Origin: FEN-1191 sp964528845
GTDB lineage: Bacteria > Pseudomonadota > Gammaproteobacteria > Steroidobacterales > Steroidobacteraceae
Assembly: GCA_964528845.1 (NCBI GenBank)
Contig: CAZGVE010000003.1
Span: 1-64,000, forward strand
Reading direction: 5' to 3'
Length of the DNA: 64,000 nucleotides
Shown: piece after piece, positions 24,136-32,923 of the stretch
Position numbering within the stretch: the stretch's first letter is position 1
Layout of the letters: each line of letters starts with the position of its first letter
The notes under the pieces: model-generated
Told to the model about the DNA's origin: nothing
Databases searched by the model: none
Seen by the model: only the letters and a program-made list of their open reading frames with translations
Program-made: the position numbers and the translations under genes

Positions 24136-26509
24136 ACTCGCGCCGCGGCTCGACCTGATCGCCCATCAGGGTCGTGAAGATATCGTCGGCGGCGAGCGCA
24201 TCCTCGATCCGCACCTGCAGCAGCCGGCGCGTCTGCGGGTTGATCGTGGTTTCCCAGAGCTGCTCCGGGTTCATCTCGCCCAGGCCCTTGTAGCGCTGGA
24301 TCGACTGGCCCTTGCGCGCCTGGTCGAACAGCCAGTTCATCGCCTGCTTGAAGGTCGACACCGGCTCGCGCTCGTTGCCGCGCGCTACGTAGGCGCCCTC
24401 GCCTATGAGACCCTCGAGCATGCGGCCCAGTTCTGCGATGCGCTGATACTCGGCGGAATCGAAGAATTCCCGGTGCAGCAGCTTCTCGCTGATCAGTCCG
24501 TGCTCGGTCTTGCGCACGATGATGCGCGGCGGGTGGCCATCGGTGCCTGAGCGCAGTTCAACCGCGAAGCTGCGTCGTCCGTCACCATGGGCATTGAGTT
24601 GCGTCTCGAGCGCACGAATCCAGCCGCGCATGAAATCGGGCTGGTCGAGGTTCGCGGACTTCACCTCGCGCAGGTAGATCAGCTGCTCGAGCAGGCGTTC
24701 GTCGTAGCGGCGCGACCAGCGGTGGATGATCGCCTGCACTTCCATGTAGCGGCGTGCGATCAGCTCCAGGCCGGAGTCCCGCAGCGGCTGCGCATCGGCG
24801 CGCACGTGCAGCGCTGCGCCTTCCAGCGCGCTGGTCAGCAACAACGCATTGAGCTCGATGTCGTCCTTGACGTACATCTCCTGCTTGCCACGTCGGACCT
24901 TGTACAGGGGTGGCTGCGCGATGTAGATGTGGCCGCGCTCGATCAGCAGCGGGATCTGGCGGTACAGAAACGTCAGCAGCAGCGTACGGATGTGCGAGCC
25001 GTCCACGTCCGCGTCGGTCATGATGATCACGCGGTGGTAGCGCAGCTTCGTGATGTCGAAGTCCTCGCGTCCGATGCCGCAGCCGAGCGCCGTGATGAGG
25101 GTGCCGACCTCGGCCGAGGCCAGCATCTTGTCGAAGCGTGCTTTCTCAACGTTCAGGATCTTGCCCTTCAGCGGCAGGATCGCCTGGGTGCGCCGGTCGC
25201 GGCCCTGCTTCGCGGAACCGCCGGCAGAGTCACCCTCGACGATAAAGATCTCGGACAGCGCGGGATCCTTTTCCTGGCAGTCCGCGAGCTTGCCGGGAAG
25301 TCCCGCGATATCGAGCGCGCCCTTGCGCCGCGTCATCTCGCGCGCCTTGCGGGCGGCTTCGCGCGCACGCGCGGCCTCGACGATCTTGGCGACGATCGCG
25401 CGCGCTTCCTGCGGATGCTCCAGCAGGAACTCGCTGAGTTTCTGCGCCACCGCGGTCTCGACCACGCCCTTGACCTCGGAGGATACGAGCTTGTCCTTGG
25501 TCTGGGAGGAGAACTTCGGATCCGGCAGCTTGACCGACAGGATCGCCGTGAGTCCCTCGCGCGCATCATCGCCGGTGGTCGCGATCTTTTCCTTCTTGGC
25601 TGCCGATTCGCGCTCGATGTAATCGTTCAAGGTGCGCGTCAGCGCGGCGCGGAATCCGGACAGGTGCGTGCCGCCATCCTTTTGAGGAATGTTGTTCGTG
25701 TAGCAGAACATGCTCTCCTGGTAGGAGTCGTTCCACTGCAGCGCTACCTCGACGGTGGTGTTGGCCTCCTGGGTCCGGAACCAGAATACGGACTCATGGA
25801 TCGGCGTGCGGGTGCGGTTCAGGTAGGCGACGAAGGCCTTGAGTCCACCCTCGTGCTGGAACACGTCCGAGCGGTTCTCGCGCTCGTCGATCAGCTCGAT
25901 GCGCACCCCGGAATTCAGGAATGAGAGCTCGCGCAGGCGCTTGGCCAGCGTGTCGTAGTTGAACTGGATGTTGGTGAAGATCTGCGAGGACGGCCGGAAT
26001 CGGATCGTGGTCCCGCGCTCCGACGTGGTGCCGATCGCCGCCAGCGGCGCCGCGGGCTCGCCCAGGTGATACTCCTGGCGATGGATGTGGCCGTCGCGGC
26101 TGATCGTCAGCTGCAGGTAGTCGGACAGCGCGTTGACCACCGAGACCCCAACACCGTGCAGTCCGCCCGAAACCTTGTAGGAGGTGTCGTCGAACTTCCC
26201 GCCAGAGTGCAGCACGGTCATGATGACCTCGGCCGCCGATCGCCCCTCCTCGGGGTGGATATCCACCGGAATTCCGCGTCCGTTGTCGGAAACGGTGACC
26301 GACTCGTCGGCGTGGACCGTGACGACCACCCGGTCACAATGACCTGCCAGGGACTCGTCGACCGAGTTGTCGACGACCTCAAAAACCATGTGGTGCAGAC
26401 CGCTCCCGTCATCGGTATCTCCGATGTACATTCCCGGTCTTTTCCGCACCGCATCAAGACCCTTTAAGACCTTGATTTTGCTGGAATCGTAGACGTCGTC
26501 CGCGGTCAT
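24092..26509 (-). CDS. gyrB: DNA gyrase subunit B
   Basis: 805-residue ATPase subunit of gyrase. The GHKL ATP site includes RKRPGMYIGDT and the DNGRGIPV loop. The transducer domain follows, then the Toprim motifs EGDSAGGSAKQGRDRR and MTDADVDGSHIR, then the GyrA-binding tail ending RREFIEKNALSVANLDI. Length matches gammaproteobacterial GyrB. It lies 27 bases after recF in the dnaA-dnaN-recF-gyrB order of the origin region. Confidence 0.98.
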   Translation of the reverse strand: MTADDVYDSSKIKVLKGLDAVRKRPGMYIGDTDDGSGLHHMVFEVVDNSVDESLAGHCDRVVVTVHADESVTVSDNGRGIPVDIHPEEGRSAAEVIMTVLHSGGKFDDTSYKVSGGLHGVGVSVVNALSDYLQLTISRDGHIHRQEYHLGEPAAPLAAIGTTSERGTTIRFRPSSQIFTNIQFNYDTLAKRLRELSFLNSGVRIELIDERENRSDVFQHEGGLKAFVAYLNRTRTPIHESVFWFRTQEANTTVEVALQWNDSYQESMFCYTNNIPQKDGGTHLSGFRAALTRTLNDYIERESAAKKEKIATTGDDAREGLTAILSVKLPDPKFSSQTKDKLVSSEVKGVVETAVAQKLSEFLLEHPQEARAIVAKIVEAARAREAARKAREMTRRKGALDIAGLPGKLADCQEKDPALSEIFIVEGDSAGGSAKQGRDRRTQAILPLKGKILNVEKARFDKMLASAEVGTLITALGCGIGREDFDITKLRYHRVIIMTDADVDGSHIRTLLLTFLYRQIPLLIERGHIYIAQPPLYKVRRGKQEMYVKDDIELNALLLTSALEGAALHVRADAQPLRDSGLELIARRYMEVQAIIHRWSRRYDERLLEQLIYLREVKSANLDQPDFMRGWIRALETQLNAHGDGRRSFAVELRSGTDGHPPRIIVRKTEHGLISEKLLHREFFDSAEYQRIAELGRMLEGLIGEGAYVARGNEREPVSTFKQAMNWLFDQARKGQSIQRYKGLGEMNPEQLWETTINPQTRRLLQVRIEDALAADDIFTTLMGDQVEPRREFIEKNALSVANLDI

Positions 26510-26536
26510 ACCCGCTCTCTTTTTAACATGCGGGAA

Positions 26537-27592
26537 TTATACTCGTTTCACCCCCCCATGTTCCACGTGAAACACCGCATCGGACCGTCCCAGCGCGGTA
26601 TCTGCGGGACGCAAAGCCGTGACGACGAGCTGCCCGCCAAGACTAGCCACCGCAGCGAGCAGTCGCTGAGTGTGGGCGGGGTCCAGTTCCGCGGCTGGGT
26701 CATCCAGCAACAGGGTGGAGGCCCTGCCGGCCACCTGGGCAACGTAGCGTGCCATGCTCAAGGCCATCGCTGCACCCAGGATCTTTTGCTGGCCTCGTGA
26801 CACGACTTCACGGGCCGGACGGCCCCCGACTCGCAGCAAAATCTCGAAACGATGAGGTCCGACTGAAGTCGAACCGCGCTCCCGATCCTTCTGAAGCTGG
26901 ACCGCCAATGCCTCGTCGAGAGCGCGCTCCTGCCCCCAGCCCCGATAGAAACCGAGGCTTGCATCGACCGCATCGAGCTCCGCCAGCGCTGCACTCCAGT
27001 GAGGCTGCAGTTGCGCGATGACGCGCTGCCGGGCGCTGGTCAGGACGTTGCCCTGACGGACCAGCTCCACTTCCCAGAGCTTCGGGTCACTCCCCGCCTT
27101 CAAAGCGGCATTACGCTGCTTCAGTGACCGCATATAGAGCTGCCAGCTGCCGACGAACTGAGGTTCCACGTGGAACACGGCCCAATCGAGCCATCGCCTG
27201 CGCTGGGTTGGGCCGTCTTCGACCAGCCGGTGGATTCCGGGATCGATGACCTGGACTGGGAACGCCTGACTGAGCTCCGCGAGCGAGCTCGCCGATCGCT
27301 CATCGATGCGGGCCTGCAGGCCGGTATCGACGTGGCACCCGAGTCCGATCACATGCCCGGGCTCCGGTGTGGTGCGGCCGTGCAGCCAGAACCGGGGCTC
27401 ACCGTGGCGAATGAGCTGCTCGGTGTGCCGATTACGAAAGGAACGACCCCGCCCAAGCAGGTAGATCGCCTCGAGGACGGTGGTCTTGCCGGAGCCATTG
27501 GCCCCCGTAATCAGGTTCAGCCGAGGGTGAAGCACGAGCTCCGCGCTCCGGAGCGCCCGAAAGTCCCCGAGTCGCAGCAGCTCCAGGCTCAT
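26537..27592 (-). CDS. recF: DNA replication and repair protein RecF
   Basis: 351 residues. Walker A is ITGANGSGKTTVLEAIY, the signature-like segment is SRGQQKILGAAMALS and Walker B is TLLLDDPAAELD: an SMC/ABC-type ATPase that loads RecA at gaps with RecO and RecR. It starts 11 bases after dnaN ends. Two parS-like palindromes fall inside this gene. Each encodes the peptide FHVE, at the C-terminus (AVFHVEHGG) and in the middle (AVFHVEPQF), so the codons appear to serve ParB binding as well as RecF. Confidence 0.97.
   Translation of the reverse strand: MSLELLRLGDFRALRSAELVLHPRLNLITGANGSGKTTVLEAIYLLGRGRSFRNRHTEQLIRHGEPRFWLHGRTTPEPGHVIGLGCHVDTGLQARIDERSASSLAELSQAFPVQVIDPGIHRLVEDGPTQRRRWLDWAVFHVEPQFVGSWQLYMRSLKQRNAALKAGSDPKLWEVELVRQGNVLTSARQRVIAQLQPHWSAALAELDAVDASLGFYRGWGQERALDEALAVQLQKDRERGSTSVGPHRFEILLRVGGRPAREVVSRGQQKILGAAMALSMARYVAQVAGRASTLLLDDPAAELDPAHTQRLLAAVASLGGQLVVTALRPADTALGRSDAVFHVEHGGVKRV
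26559..26574. promoter_or_regulatory. parS site 1 (ParB binding), inside recF
   Basis: TGTTCCACGTGAAACA is a 16/16 match to the degenerate chromosomal parS consensus TGTTNCACGTGNAACA. It lies about 2.2 kb from the dnaA-dnaN gap, the usual distance range of parS sites from oriC. Confidence 0.85.
27162..27177. promoter_or_regulatory. parS site 2 (ParB binding), inside recF
   Basis: GGTTCCACGTGGAACA matches the parS consensus at 15 of 16 positions (first base G instead of T). It keeps the central perfect palindrome TTCCACGTGGAA. It is about 600 bases from parS site 1 and nearer the origin. Confidence 0.75.
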
Positions 27593-27603
27593 CTGTCCGC
27601 GGC

Positions 27604-28701
27604 TCAGAGCCGCATCGGCATCACCACGTACTTGACCGTGACATCGCCAGGGGCACGAATCAGCCCGGGTCCGCTGGCGTCCGCCATGCAGACCTCGACA
27701 TTCTCGACGTCGATCGCCGCGATGGCATCGAGCAGGTAACTCACATTGAAGCCCATCTCGATCTCGTCCCCGGTGAAATTGACCTCGACCTGGTCCTCCG
27801 CCTCTTCCTGCTCCGGATTATGGGCCTGGATCGTGAGCAGCCCTGGTGCGAAGGTCAGCCGCACGCCACGATACTTCTCATTCGACAGGATCGCGGTACG
27901 CTGCAGCGCAGCACGCAGCAGATCGCGCTTTGCCGTCATCACGCGCGCGGGCTGCGCCGGAATTACACGCCCATATTCCGGGTACTTGCCGTCAATGAGC
28001 TTCGAAGTGAAGCGAACCTCTCCGATCTGGACGCGAATGTGATCGGTACCGAGTGCGATCGTAATCTGCCCCTCACCATCGAGCAGGCGCTGCAGCTCGA
28101 GCACCCCCTTACGCGGCACGATGATCTGCAGCAGCTCTCGCGCCTTGCCATCCAGCGGAACCTCGCACCAGGCCAGGCGATGACCGTCGGTGGTAACCGC
28201 ACGCAGCATCTTGCCGTCCGTCTCCAGCAGCGTGCCGTTCAGGTAATAGCGCACGTCCTGCTGCGCCATCGCGAAGTGCGTTTTGTTGAACAGCTTGCGG
28301 CAATCCTCGGCGCGGATCGTCAGGCTCTGCTCCGCGTGTATGTCCTCGATGACCGGAAATTCGGAAGCTGGCAGGCTCGAGAGCGTGAACCGGCTGCGAC
28401 CGCCGCGGATCAGCACCTTCGCGCCTTCGCTCGCGATCGTCAGCGTGGTCTTGTCCGGCAGCGTACGCATGATGTCGAGCAGCTTGCGTCCCGGTACGGT
28501 GATTTCTCCCGGCTGCTGTACCGATACCTCGGCGGCCGCGACCAGTTCGACCTCAAGGTCGGTGCCGGTGATGCGCAGCCGGTTGTCCTTCGCGCTGAGC
28601 AGCACGTTCGACAGCACCGGCATCGTCTGCCGTCGCTCGACTACACCGATCACGCTTTGCAGAGCCTCGAGCACGTGCTCGCGGGTCGCGGAGACTTTCA
28701 T
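27604..28701 (-). CDS. dnaN: DNA polymerase III beta sliding clamp
   Basis: 365 residues, the normal clamp length, with three similar clamp domains. It opens MKVSATREHVLEALQSVIGV and ends KYVVMPMRL, the classical clamp C-terminus. The ring holds the replicative polymerase on DNA and recruits repair proteins. The preceding 236-base gap to dnaA contains DnaA boxes. recF follows after 11 bases. Confidence 0.98.
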   Translation of the reverse strand: MKVSATREHVLEALQSVIGVVERRQTMPVLSNVLLSAKDNRLRITGTDLEVELVAAAEVSVQQPGEITVPGRKLLDIMRTLPDKTTLTIASEGAKVLIRGGRSRFTLSSLPASEFPVIEDIHAEQSLTIRAEDCRKLFNKTHFAMAQQDVRYYLNGTLLETDGKMLRAVTTDGHRLAWCEVPLDGKARELLQIIVPRKGVLELQRLLDGEGQITIALGTDHIRVQIGEVRFTSKLIDGKYPEYGRVIPAQPARVMTAKRDLLRAALQRTAILSNEKYRGVRLTFAPGLLTIQAHNPEQEEAEDQVEVNFTGDEIEMGFNVSYLLDAIAAIDVENVEVCMADASGPGLIRAPGDVTVKYVVMPMRL

Positions 28702-28937
28702 GGTGCCGATGCTTCCTTGGCGATTGAGGGGCGCGCTTCAGATCTTCTTTTCTTAAGACCTAAAGAACAATAATGAATATTAAGCCTGTGGATAGCGGTA
28801 ACAACAGCGCGCGGTGATCTTTTCCGCTTCTGGCAGCGATCCGCAGGCCTTGGCCCCAGAGGGGCACTGCTGGGCCTGATGCCTGTGCACGGCTTGTGGG
28901 TAACCTTATCCCCAATTTCCTGCACAGCCTGTGCACA
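28702..28937. other. candidate oriC in the dnaN-dnaA gap
   Basis: This 236-base noncoding region holds three boxes with one mismatch each to TTATCCACA: 28787-28795 (CTATCCACA on minus), 28895-28903 (TTACCCACA on minus) and 28906-28914 (TTATCCCCA on plus). A 40-base AT-rich stretch (28743-28784) next to dnaN could be the unwinding element. Such density is absent from the rpmH-dnaA gap. Confidence 0.6.
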
Positions 28938-30302
28938 TCAGGCTGTCAGGGTTCTCAACAGGTTTGAGTAATCCTCCTGTATGCGCTGCTCGATGTCGCG
29001 CAGCTCCCGGATCCGCTTGCACGCGTGCATCACGGTCGTATGGTCGCGGCCACCGAAGGCGTCGCCGATTTCCGGCAGGCTGTGGCTCGTCAGCTCCTTC
29101 GCCAGCGCCATGGCGACCTGGCGCGGCCGCGCCACCGAGCGGCTGCGACGCTTGGAGAGCAGGTCTGCGACACGCACCTTGTAGTAATCGGCCACGGTCT
29201 TCTGGATGTTTTCGACGGTGATCAGCCGCGCCTGCAGCGACAGCAGGTCCTTGAGCGCTTCCTTGGTGAATTCCAGCGTGATCGGGTGACCGGTAAAGCG
29301 CGAGTTCGCGATCACCCGGCGCAGCGCGCCCTCGAGCTCGCGCACGTTCGAACGGATCCGCTTGGCAATGAAAAACGCGACTTCTTCCGGCAGTTCGACG
29401 CCAACCGCGAGTGCCTTGCCGATCAGGATCGCGACGCTGGTTTCGAGTTCCGGAGGTTCGACCGCCACCGTGAGCCCCCATCCGAAGCGCGACTTCAGGC
29501 GCTCCTCGAGACCTTCGACTTCGCGCGGGTAGCGATCGCAGGTCAGGATCACCTGGTGCTGGCCCTCGAGCAGCGCGTTGAACGTGTGGAAGAACTCCTC
29601 CTGCGAGTGCTCCTTGCCCGCGAAGAACTGGATGTCGTCGATCAGCAGCGCCGTCACCGAGCGATAGGCAGTCTTGAAATCGTTGATCCGGTTGTGCTGC
29701 AGGGCGCGCACCATGTCGCTGACGAAGCGCTCCGAGTGCACGTAGGCGACGCGCGCATCCCTGTCATTCGCGATGATCCGGTGGCCGATCGCATGCATCA
29801 GGTGGGTCTTGCCGAGGCCCACGCCGCCGTAGATGAACAGCGGGTTGTACGCCTTGCCCGGATTGTCGGCCACCTGCTGCGCCGCGGCCTTCGCGAAGTG
29901 GTTGCTCTTGCCTTCGACGAAGCGCCCGAACGTGAAATCCGGATTGAGCGGCACTCCGACCGCAGTGGCGCTTGCGGCCGCGCTCGGGCGCGCGCCGCGC
30001 GCGACCGGCGATCCGCCGCCGGCCGCTGCGGGCGTCGCAGCCGCTGCCGGAACAGGGGGCCGCGAGCCCACTTCAACCGTGATGGACTCCTGCTCGGGGC
30101 GCCCCGCTTCGCGCAGCAGCTCGATGATCCGCGCGAGCAGATTAGTGCGCACCCAGTCGACCACGAAGCGATTGGGCGCGAGCAGGCGCAGCGCGCCGTC
30201 GACTTCGACGAACTGCAGTGGTCGGACCCAGGTATTGAATTGCTGCTCGGGCAGCTCGTGCTCGAGCGTGCCCAGGCAACGCGACCACAACGACGCTTCC
30301 AA
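28938..30302 (-). CDS. dnaA: chromosomal replication initiator DnaA
   Basis: 454 residues from the TTG at 30302. That start gives the usual short lead before SLWSRCLGTLE and has GGAG 7 bases upstream; an in-frame ATG at 30374 would add 24 residues not typical of DnaA. Domain I ends with ELPEQQFNTWVRPLQ. A Pro/Ala-rich linker follows (about 90-125). The AAA+ domain has Walker A GGVGLGKTHLMHAIG and Walker B LLIDDIQFFAGKE. The DNA-binding domain IV signature is GGRDHTTVMHACKRI. DnaA-ATP binds DnaA boxes and opens oriC. Confidence 0.96.
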   Translation of the reverse strand: MEASLWSRCLGTLEHELPEQQFNTWVRPLQFVEVDGALRLLAPNRFVVDWVRTNLLARIIELLREAGRPEQESITVEVGSRPPVPAAAATPAAAGGGSPVARGARPSAAASATAVGVPLNPDFTFGRFVEGKSNHFAKAAAQQVADNPGKAYNPLFIYGGVGLGKTHLMHAIGHRIIANDRDARVAYVHSERFVSDMVRALQHNRINDFKTAYRSVTALLIDDIQFFAGKEHSQEEFFHTFNALLEGQHQVILTCDRYPREVEGLEERLKSRFGWGLTVAVEPPELETSVAILIGKALAVGVELPEEVAFFIAKRIRSNVRELEGALRRVIANSRFTGHPITLEFTKEALKDLLSLQARLITVENIQKTVADYYKVRVADLLSKRRSRSVARPRQVAMALAKELTSHSLPEIGDAFGGRDHTTVMHACKRIRELRDIEQRIQEDYSNLLRTLTA

Positions 30303-30367
30303 GCAGCGACTCCGGAAAAAGGGTCGAGAGTCTATACCTACACCACGAGCGCCCGAAAGCACTCGTA

Positions 30368-30396
30368 TTGACACGCGCGAGCCCGCTGCGTACCCT
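30368..30396 (+). promoter_or_regulatory. sigma-70-like promoter for rpmH
   Basis: A perfect -35 TTGACA (30368-30373), a 17-base spacer and a weak -10 TACCCT (30391-30396). The start codon of rpmH is 41 bases downstream. A strong promoter is expected for rpmH-rnpA. Confidence 0.55.
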
Positions 30397-30436
30397 GCCG
30401 AGCCATTTTTCGGTCAGTTTTCAGGGCCTTGAAATC

Positions 30437-30571
30437 ATGAAACGTACATACCAGCCGAGCAAGGTGCGCCGCGCACGCACACACGGATTCCGGGCCCGGA
30501 TGGCCACCAAGAACGGCCGCAAAGTCCTGGCCCGGCGCCGCGCCAAGGGCCGCAAACGCCTGACGCCCTAA
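30437..30571 (+). CDS. rpmH: 50S ribosomal protein L34
   Basis: 44 residues: MKRTYQPSKVRRARTHGF followed by the basic tail that ends KGRKRLTP. This is the complete, highly conserved L34 of the large ribosomal subunit. It is divergent from dnaA and followed after 15 bases by rnpA, the standard gammaproteobacterial order. Confidence 0.98.
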   Translation: MKRTYQPSKVRRARTHGFRARMATKNGRKVLARRRAKGRKRLTP

Positions 30572-30586
30572 GGGCCGTCGCGCCCG

Positions 30587-30973
30587 ATGCCAGCGGCGAG
30601 TGTCGGCACCGACGCTGCGGCGCGGCTGCGTTTCCCGCCGCAGCGCCGCCTGCGCCGCCCGGCGGAATTCAAGCGAGCCTACGCACAGGGCCGTCGGCTC
30701 GGCAACGAGATGTTCACGGTGAATGCCGTTCCGAACGGACTCGGATCCGCGCGCCTCGGCATGTCGGTCGCGGCGCGCAATTTGAAAGCCGCGGTCGCCC
30801 GCAACCGGATCCGTCGGCTGATCCGCGAGAGTTTTCGCACGCACCTGCGAGGGCTGCCGGCGTTCGACCTCGTCATCGGCGTGCGTGCGGCAGTCCTCGA
30901 GGCTGACAATGCGCGGGTACGCGAGCGCCTCGACGCGCTTTGGCACAAGATAGCCCTCCTATGCGATACCTGA
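30587..30973 (+). CDS. rnpA: ribonuclease P protein component
   Basis: 128 residues. The RNR signature AVARNRIRRLIRESFR (about 69-84) and the preceding RLGMSVAARN are typical. It binds RNase P RNA and helps process tRNA 5' ends. An N-terminal extension of about 15 residues precedes RLRFPPQRRLRRPAEFK; a shorter start is possible. It overlaps yidD by 13 bases. Confidence 0.95.
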   Translation: MPAASVGTDAAARLRFPPQRRLRRPAEFKRAYAQGRRLGNEMFTVNAVPNGLGSARLGMSVAARNLKAAVARNRIRRLIRESFRTHLRGLPAFDLVIGVRAAVLEADNARVRERLDALWHKIALLCDT

Positions 30974-31236
30974 TCCGGGCGCTGATCCGCGCCTACCAGC
31001 TGCTGCTCAGTCCGTTGCTCGGTCCGCGCTGCCGCTTCCATCCCTCCTGCTCGCAGTACGCGCTCGATGCGCTAGCGCTGCATGGGACCGTGCGTGGCGG
31101 AGCCCTCGCGCTGCGCCGGCTCTCGCGCTGCCACCCGTGGCACCCCGGAGGCTATGATCCGGTCCCCGCGACCGCTGAATTCCTGGATAAGGCGTCCCCT
31201 GGCTCATCCCACGCCTGTCATGCCGACCACCGCTAA
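30961..31236 (+). CDS. yidD: membrane protein insertion efficiency factor YidD
   Basis: 91 residues from ATG 30961. The conserved YidD signature is complete: YQLLLSPLLGPRCRFHPSCS, then YALDAL and RLSRCHPWHPGGYDPVP, with the cysteine pair and HPWHPGG. The N-terminal amphipathic helix binds the inner membrane. It overlaps rnpA at its start and yidC at its end (17 bases), so the three are translationally linked. Confidence 0.95.
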   Translation: MRYLIRALIRAYQLLLSPLLGPRCRFHPSCSQYALDALALHGTVRGGALALRRLSRCHPWHPGGYDPVPATAEFLDKASPGSSHACHADHR

Positions 31237-32923
31237 CATCCGCACGTTCCTATGGGTACTGCTCGCCACAGCGGTATTCCTCAACGTCGAGACCTGGACG
31301 CATGATTATCCCGGTACGCCGGCGGCGTTGAGCGGCGCCGCCGCGGGAGCGCAGGGGTCGCTCGATACCGGCGCCCCGGTCGCGGGTGCACCAGCGAGCG
31401 CGGGCGGTCCAACCGCAGCGGTCGTCGCAACGCCGGCTCCCGTGATTGCTGAGGATGCCGCGACCGGAGCCGGTACCGCCACCGAGTCCGCACCGGGCGT
31501 GCACGTGATCACCGATGTGCTGGATGTCGAGGTGAGCCTCGTCGGAGGAGAGCTCACGCGCGCGGATCTGCTGGGCTATCCGCAGGCCAAGAACACCCCG
31601 AATGTGCCCGTGCGCCTCCTCAACCGCGACAGCGCCGACTCGCTGTTCGTGATCGAGACCGGACTGGCCGGGACCAACGGAGAAACTGCGCCGACGCATC
31701 AGGCGCTGCTCGGCAGCGACGTCCACGAGCTGCGGCTTGAGGCCGGTCAGGACCAGCTGCAGCTGCCACTGCACTGGACTGACGGTCATGGCATCACCGT
31801 GACCAAGACACTGACCTTCCACCGCGGCGCCTACCGAATCGGTGTCGACTACCAGGTCCGCAACGCCGGCACGCAGCCGTGGGGCTTTGCACCCTACGCG
31901 CGCATCCTGCGCTATAACGAGCCGATACCGAGGTCCTACTTCCGCGTGGACAGCTACGCGTTCAAGGGCCCGTCGATCTGGAACGGCAGGAAGTATCAGA
32001 AGCTCGATATCTTCAAGGGCGCGACCCTCGACGAGACCGTCACCAACGGCTGGATCGCGGCCCAGCAGCAGCATTTTGTCGTTGCCGCGGTGCCGCCGAG
32101 CGATGATCCGAGCCGCTTCGACCTGAAGATCGCGGGCAAGCAGTTCCTGCTGTCCTCGACCGGCGGCGCGCGCACCGTCGCGCCGGGCGCGAGCGCGGAC
32201 GTCGCGGCGACGCTCTGGGTCGGACCGAAGCTGCAGTCCCAGCTCGACCAGGTCGGACCGAATTTGAGCCTGGTGGCCGACTACGGCCAGCTCAGCGTGC
32301 TGGCGAAGCCGCTGTTCTGGCTGCTCGAGCGCGTGCACGGCATCGTCGGGAACTGGGGTTTCACGATCATCATCGTGACGCTGCTGCTCAAGGTGCTGTT
32401 CTATCCGCTGTCGGAAGCCAGCGGCCGCTCGATGGCGAAAATGAAGGAACTCGGGCCGCGGATCACGAATCTGCGCGAGACCTACAAGGACGACCGCGAG
32501 AAGCTCAACCGCGCGACCATGGAGCTGTACCAGCGCGAGAAGATCAATCCGCTCGCGGGCTGCCTGCCGATGCTGATCCAGATCCCCGTGTTCCTGGCGT
32601 TCTATTGGGTGCTGCGCGACAGCGTCGAGATCCGGCAAGCTCCGTTCATGCTCTGGATCAACGACCTCTCAGCTCGTGACCCGCTGTTCGTGCTGCCGGC
32701 GATCATGGCTGGCGCGATGTTCGTGCAGTACAAGCTCAATCCCCAGGTCGGGGATCCGATGCAGCAGAAGGTGTTCATGATCATGCCGCTCGCGATGTCC
32801 GTGACCTTCGCGTTCTTCCCGGCCGGACTGGTGCTCTACTGGGTCACGAATACTCTCCTGTCGATCCTGCAGCAGTGGAACATCAACCGGCGCATCGGCG
32901 CCGCGGCGCTGGCCAAGCGCTGA
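31220..32923 (+). CDS. yidC: membrane protein insertase YidC
   Basis: 567 residues from ATG 31220; a longer upstream frame only shadows yidD. TM1 is FLWVLLATAVFLN, followed by an Ala/Gly/Pro-rich linker of about 60 residues, then the periplasmic beta-sandwich domain (about 90-330). The conserved insertase core follows, with VHGIVGNWGFTIIIVTLLLK, the cytoplasmic coiled-coil KMKELGPRITNLRETYKDD, NPLAGCLPMLIQIPVF and NTLLSILQQWNINRRIG at the end. It inserts and folds inner-membrane proteins alone or with SecYEG. Confidence 0.97.
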   Translation: MPTTANIRTFLWVLLATAVFLNVETWTHDYPGTPAALSGAAAGAQGSLDTGAPVAGAPASAGGPTAAVVATPAPVIAEDAATGAGTATESAPGVHVITDVLDVEVSLVGGELTRADLLGYPQAKNTPNVPVRLLNRDSADSLFVIETGLAGTNGETAPTHQALLGSDVHELRLEAGQDQLQLPLHWTDGHGITVTKTLTFHRGAYRIGVDYQVRNAGTQPWGFAPYARILRYNEPIPRSYFRVDSYAFKGPSIWNGRKYQKLDIFKGATLDETVTNGWIAAQQQHFVVAAVPPSDDPSRFDLKIAGKQFLLSSTGGARTVAPGASADVAATLWVGPKLQSQLDQVGPNLSLVADYGQLSVLAKPLFWLLERVHGIVGNWGFTIIIVTLLLKVLFYPLSEASGRSMAKMKELGPRITNLRETYKDDREKLNRATMELYQREKINPLAGCLPMLIQIPVFLAFYWVLRDSVEIRQAPFMLWINDLSARDPLFVLPAIMAGAMFVQYKLNPQVGDPMQQKVFMIMPLAMSVTFAFFPAGLVLYWVTNTLLSILQQWNINRRIGAAALAKR

